Assembly: GCA_003488965.1 (NCBI GenBank)
Contig: DNJW01000061.1
Location: 1 to 9,287 of the forward strand
Direction: 5' to 3'
DNA length: 9,287 bases
DNA from: Lachnospiraceae bacterium
Lineage (GTDB): Bacteria > Bacillota > Clostridia > Lachnospirales > Lachnospiraceae
This document shows positions 6,775 to 9,287 of the stretch, one piece after another. Position numbers and translations under genes: made by a program. The notes below the pieces were generated by a model. It ran no database searches. It was not told the DNA's origin and was given only the letters and a program-made list of their open reading frames with translations. The first letter of the stretch is position 1. The number at the start of each line of letters is the position of its first letter.

Positions 6775-7200
6775 ATGCATGTAAAGACAATGGAAGGGCT
6801 GGTTGGAGCCAGAACTAATATGAATTTGACAAGGATTCCCATGAGGGTATATAAGGAAGCGAAAAACCGGGGTGATACCCAAGGCATGGAAAGGGCGATG
6901 CAATATGCAGGGGAGTTTACGGAAAGGGCAAAAGATTATCAGGAGAGAGCCGATGAGGGCATGAAAGAGGAAGCGGAGGAAATAAAAGCAAAAAGGAGCC
7001 AGGAGAGCAGAAAGGCGGCTGAAAAACATAGAGAGGGAAAGGAAAAACCGGAGAATGGTTTTGAAGAAATAAGGAAAGAAAAAACGGATACGGTGGAAAT
7101 CAGCCAGAGAGGAAAGGACTTGGCGGAAGAGATGAAGAGAGAGGGCGGTACTGTACAAACGGAGGATACAGCGGATGTTATCAATAGCGGTATGCGATGA
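6775..7200 (+). CDS. Glu/Lys-rich coiled-coil protein, conserved in Lachnospiraceae, function unknown
   Basis: This 141-residue soluble protein has no signal peptide or membrane segment. The N-terminal block GARTNMNLTRIPMRVYKEAK (11-30), then RGDTQGMERAMQYAGEFTERA (32-52), is the most family-like part and matches a lineage-restricted family I recall from Lachnospiraceae; it has no known function. Residues 48-103 are very rich in Glu, Lys and Arg and should form a long charged helix or coiled coil. The C-terminal DTVEISQRGKDLAEEM (105-120) resembles a short helix motif found at the ends of several Lachnospiraceae proteins and vaguely recalls FlgM-type segments. A textbook AAGGAGG (6761-6767) lies seven bases before ATG 6775. 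The last 26 bases overlap the start of the response regulator, so the two are translationally coupled. A role as partner or output of that two-component system is inference. Confidence 0.75.
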   Translation: MHVKTMEGLVGARTNMNLTRIPMRVYKEAKNRGDTQGMERAMQYAGEFTERAKDYQERADEGMKEEAEEIKAKRSQESRKAAEKHREGKEKPENGFEEIRKEKTDTVEISQRGKDLAEEMKREGGTVQTEDTADVINSGMR

Positions 7201-7891
7201 CGAAGCGTTGGAGTGCGGCAATATAGCGGTGCAAATAAAAAAAGCGGTGAAGGAATTGGGAACTTCTTGCGTAATACGGCAGTTTTTTGGAGGGAAAAAG
7301 CTGCTGCAGACACCGGAGAGGTTTGATATTGTTTTTCTTGATATTATGATGGCAGATTTTGACGGTATGAAAACAGCGGCGGTTTTGCGTAAGAATTGTC
7401 CGGATATTCTGATGGTTTTTATTACGTCTACCAGAAAATATGTGTTTGAGGCATATGATGTGGAAGCGTTCCAATATCTGCTGAAACCGGTGGAGGAAGA
7501 AAAGCTGAAGCATGTGCTGCAGAGGGCAATAAAGAAAATAGAGGCGGCAGAACGGGAGTTTATCGTTATCAGCAAGGACAGGCAGCAGGAAAAATTGTTT
7601 TTGGACGATATTTTTTATTTTGAGATTGTCAGCAGGGTCATATATGCCCATGGGAAGGGAGGAATTTCCGTATTCTATGAGCAAATCGGGGTGTTGGAGA
7701 AGAGCCTGCAGGGAAAGGGGTTTTTCCGGTGTCATAAAAGCTATTTGATTAACTTGAAATATGTCAGCAGTTATAATAAACAGGAGGTTACTTTGGATAA
7801 CGGAGAAAAGATAGTAATTTCCAAAAGAAGATATGAGGATTTTTGTAAAGAAATACTTGGATTTATGAGGGAAAACGGGGGGATTGTATGA
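7175..7891 (+). CDS. LytTR-family response regulator, AgrA-type
   Basis: This 238-residue transcription factor is activated by phosphorylation. The receiver domain (1-120) has the acidic pair D8/D9, phosphoacceptor D56 in FLDIMM, the switch residue T84 or S85 in ITST, and the conserved K104 in LLKP, all intact. The LytTR DNA-binding domain (about 128-232) shows IFYFE (146-150), FFRCHKSYLINLKYV (183-197) and LDNGEKIVISKRR (207-219), the usual core of this domain. LytTR proteins bind paired direct repeats upstream of weak promoters and often control peptide quorum sensing, bacteriocins or surface genes. GGAGGA (7161-7166) lies eight bases before ATG 7175, inside the upstream coiled-coil gene. 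The stop overlaps the kinase start by ATGA. The phosphate donor is almost surely that kinase. Its targets are not visible; self-regulation is possible. Confidence 0.92.
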   Translation: MLSIAVCDDEALECGNIAVQIKKAVKELGTSCVIRQFFGGKKLLQTPERFDIVFLDIMMADFDGMKTAAVLRKNCPDILMVFITSTRKYVFEAYDVEAFQYLLKPVEEEKLKHVLQRAIKKIEAAEREFIVISKDRQQEKLFLDDIFYFEIVSRVIYAHGKGGISVFYEQIGVLEKSLQGKGFFRCHKSYLINLKYVSSYNKQEVTLDNGEKIVISKRRYEDFCKEILGFMRENGGIV

Positions 7892-9249
7892 ATTCTCCGG
7901 CAGATATCGGAATGCTTTTCATAATCCTGATATGTTATGGGGCAAGTTCCTGGATGCAGACGAAGTTCTGTCAAAGACATTTGGGTTGTACGGAAATAAA
8001 GAAAGGGCTGTTTTTTGTTGTTTATATTACCGGTTCGGCTGCGGCATGGGCTGCCAGCGAAATCATTTATATACCTTTTATAGTTTATGCTTTGTTAGGC
8101 CATGCCGCATTTACTGTTCTGGTTCTTCTGCTGTTTCATGCGGAAACGGAAAAGAAAATATTGGGTGCAGCTATATTGACGGGGATAAAGGTAATTGCCG
8201 GGAATTTTGCGGATTCTTTTCTGTCAGTTTTTGTGATGCTTTTTCTGAATCTTTGGAAGAAGGGCGGGGCGGTTCATATAGGGCTGTGGGGAAGCAGAAT
8301 GATTGGAAGCATGTCGCTCGCTGCGGTTGCAGTACTGATTTATTTTTTATCGGACCGTTTGGACGGGATGTTCCGGGATAAGGCAAACAGATGGTATATC
8401 CTGCTGGCATTGCCGCTGACATTTATTATTCTGGTAATAGATGTTGTAAATTTCGGCGCCAGCAACGGCGTTATGGTAGTATCTGATGCAAATGGCCCTG
8501 ATTATTGGAATTTGTATTATAATCAGCTTTTCAGCCATATTGCCATATGCATTCTGACGGCGCTTTCTATGTGCTCTGCCGGCTTTTATGTATTCGGAAT
8601 GGACAAGATTTATAGGGAACAGCAGAAAAAAGAGCAGTATAGGTCGCAGATTGCATTTTATAAAATGCTGGAAGAACAGTATGGTCAGATGGAAAACCTA
8701 AGACATGATATGAAAAATCATATCATAGGGCTTCAAGGGCTGCTGGAGCATCGTGAATGGGAAAAAATGAAAAATTATTTAAACCGTATGCTGGAGGCAG
8801 GCAATATGGAAAACGGGGAGGAAGTAACGGGAAATAAGGCGGTAGATGCTCTTCTGTATAGAAAAAGAAAGCAGGCGGAAAGGAAAAATATTTTATGGAA
8901 ATGCGATATGCATATTCCTCCTATATGCCGTCTGGATGAATTTGATTTGTGCGTAATTCTTGGAAATATACTGGATAATGCAGTAGAAGCTTGTGAAAGG
9001 CTGGAAGATGGCAGGCAGAGAGTGATAACTTTGCATGGAGGTATAGTAAAAAAATGTTTCTTGTTGGAAGCGAAAAACAGTACCGCTATGAAAAAGCTGG
9101 ATGAAACCGGACATTCGCAAAAAGATAAACCGGGAGAACACGGGATAGGCTTGGGCAATATCCGTGAAACGGTCCGTAAATATGATGGGGCGGTTCATAT
9201 GGAGCTGGAAAATCATATGTTTATCATTTCTGTTTTGCTTCCGTGCTGA
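7888..9249 (+). CDS. AgrC-like sensor histidine kinase with GHKL ATPase domain
   Basis: This 453-residue membrane sensor has an N-terminal half of about six helices (near 7-22, 40-56, 61-84, 93-120, 139-155, 169-189, with a further one at 214-237). There is no large extracellular domain, as in AgrC-type peptide receptors. A cytoplasmic coiled linker (239-268) leads to the phosphoacceptor block LRHDMKNH (271-278, His273), typical of the HPK10 class. The ATPase domain has the N-box LGNILDNAVEAC (358-369, N360/N364) and the G-box GIGLGNIRETVRKYDG (419-434). Length is within the AgrC-like range (about 430-450). It overlaps the response regulator by ATGA, with GGGGGGAT (about 7876-7883) as ribosome binding site. 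No AgrB or AgrD is in view, so the signal could be a peptide encoded elsewhere or a membrane cue. It should phosphorylate the adjacent regulator. Confidence 0.92.
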   Translation: MNSPADIGMLFIILICYGASSWMQTKFCQRHLGCTEIKKGLFFVVYITGSAAAWAASEIIYIPFIVYALLGHAAFTVLVLLLFHAETEKKILGAAILTGIKVIAGNFADSFLSVFVMLFLNLWKKGGAVHIGLWGSRMIGSMSLAAVAVLIYFLSDRLDGMFRDKANRWYILLALPLTFIILVIDVVNFGASNGVMVVSDANGPDYWNLYYNQLFSHIAICILTALSMCSAGFYVFGMDKIYREQQKKEQYRSQIAFYKMLEEQYGQMENLRHDMKNHIIGLQGLLEHREWEKMKNYLNRMLEAGNMENGEEVTGNKAVDALLYRKRKQAERKNILWKCDMHIPPICRLDEFDLCVILGNILDNAVEACERLEDGRQRVITLHGGIVKKCFLLEAKNSTAMKKLDETGHSQKDKPGEHGIGLGNIRETVRKYDGAVHMELENHMFIISVLLPC

Positions 9250-9287
9250 TTTTTGGAGCTAGGCGATTGCAAAACTCTGATTTTCCA

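Noticed and set aside
6688..7575. Minus-strand open frame of 295 residues
   Set aside because: It runs antisense across two well-supported genes with good ribosome binding sites; its Ser/Phe-rich content mirrors the Glu/Lys-rich sense strand.
7884..8381. Plus-strand frame of 165 residues overlapping the kinase start
   Set aside because: It is a Cys/Gly-rich shifted frame of the histidine kinase membrane domain; the kinase frame has the ATGA coupling and full conserved motifs.
9250..9287. Possible terminator or repeat at the window end (GCGATTGCAAAA, 9263-9274, sharing TTGCAAAA-type bases with 6641-6647)
   Set aside because: Only nine bases are shared in inverted orientation and the region is cut off by the window edge, so no stem or T run can be shown.

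Overview
The window looks like a chromosomal segment of a Lachnospiraceae-type Clostridia. The reasons are strong AGGAGG-like Shine-Dalgarno sites, moderately AT-rich and purine-rich coding strands, tight gene packing, and several protein families I associate with that group (DUF6056-like membrane protein, a stand-alone IGGADGPT membrane protein, the Glu/Lys-rich GARTNMN coiled-coil family, and an AgrC/AgrA-type LytTR system). All supported genes are on the + strand, and every minus-strand open frame of any length lies over a better plus-strand gene. No RNA genes, CRISPR arrays, insertion sequences or transposases were seen.

Region 1 (about 1-4176) is a surface-glycan-like module. A strong extended -10 promoter (40-68) precedes a polytopic DUF6056-like protein with a GT-C-like acidic loop. 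This overlaps by ATGA a soluble DUF3431-like, glycosyltransferase-like protein, which is followed by a PglK/MsbA-type exporter ABC protein. Together they suggest synthesis or modification of a lipid-linked or surface glycan and its flipping across the membrane. This is inference, because no sugar-nucleotide genes are in view.

Region 2 (about 4163-6603) holds a 46-residue single-pass membrane protein that overlaps the ABC gene, a 13-bp hairpin, and a membrane protein that starts with an IGGADGPTSIFIAG segment. That segment is otherwise known from the beta subunit of sodium-pumping decarboxylases; here it is joined to a DUF5658-like membrane domain. A WYL-domain transcription factor and a short XRE-type regulator follow. 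Spacing is close enough for read-through from region 1, but the hairpin and a stop-codon palindrome at 6121-6141 may divide the transcript.

Region 3 (about 6604-9249) begins with a 171-base gap and then carries three overlapping genes: a 141-residue charged coiled-coil protein, a LytTR response regulator and an AgrC-like GHKL histidine kinase. They overlap by 26 and 4 bases and so probably form one translationally coupled operon. No AgrB, AgrD or evident peptide gene is visible, so the kinase's signal is unknown. The last 38 bases (9250-9287) are non-coding as far as can be seen.

The most unusual material is the 4163-5090 segment (unannotated small protein, hairpin, IGGADGPT fusion) and the charged protein locked by overlap to an apparently orphan LytTR two-component system.
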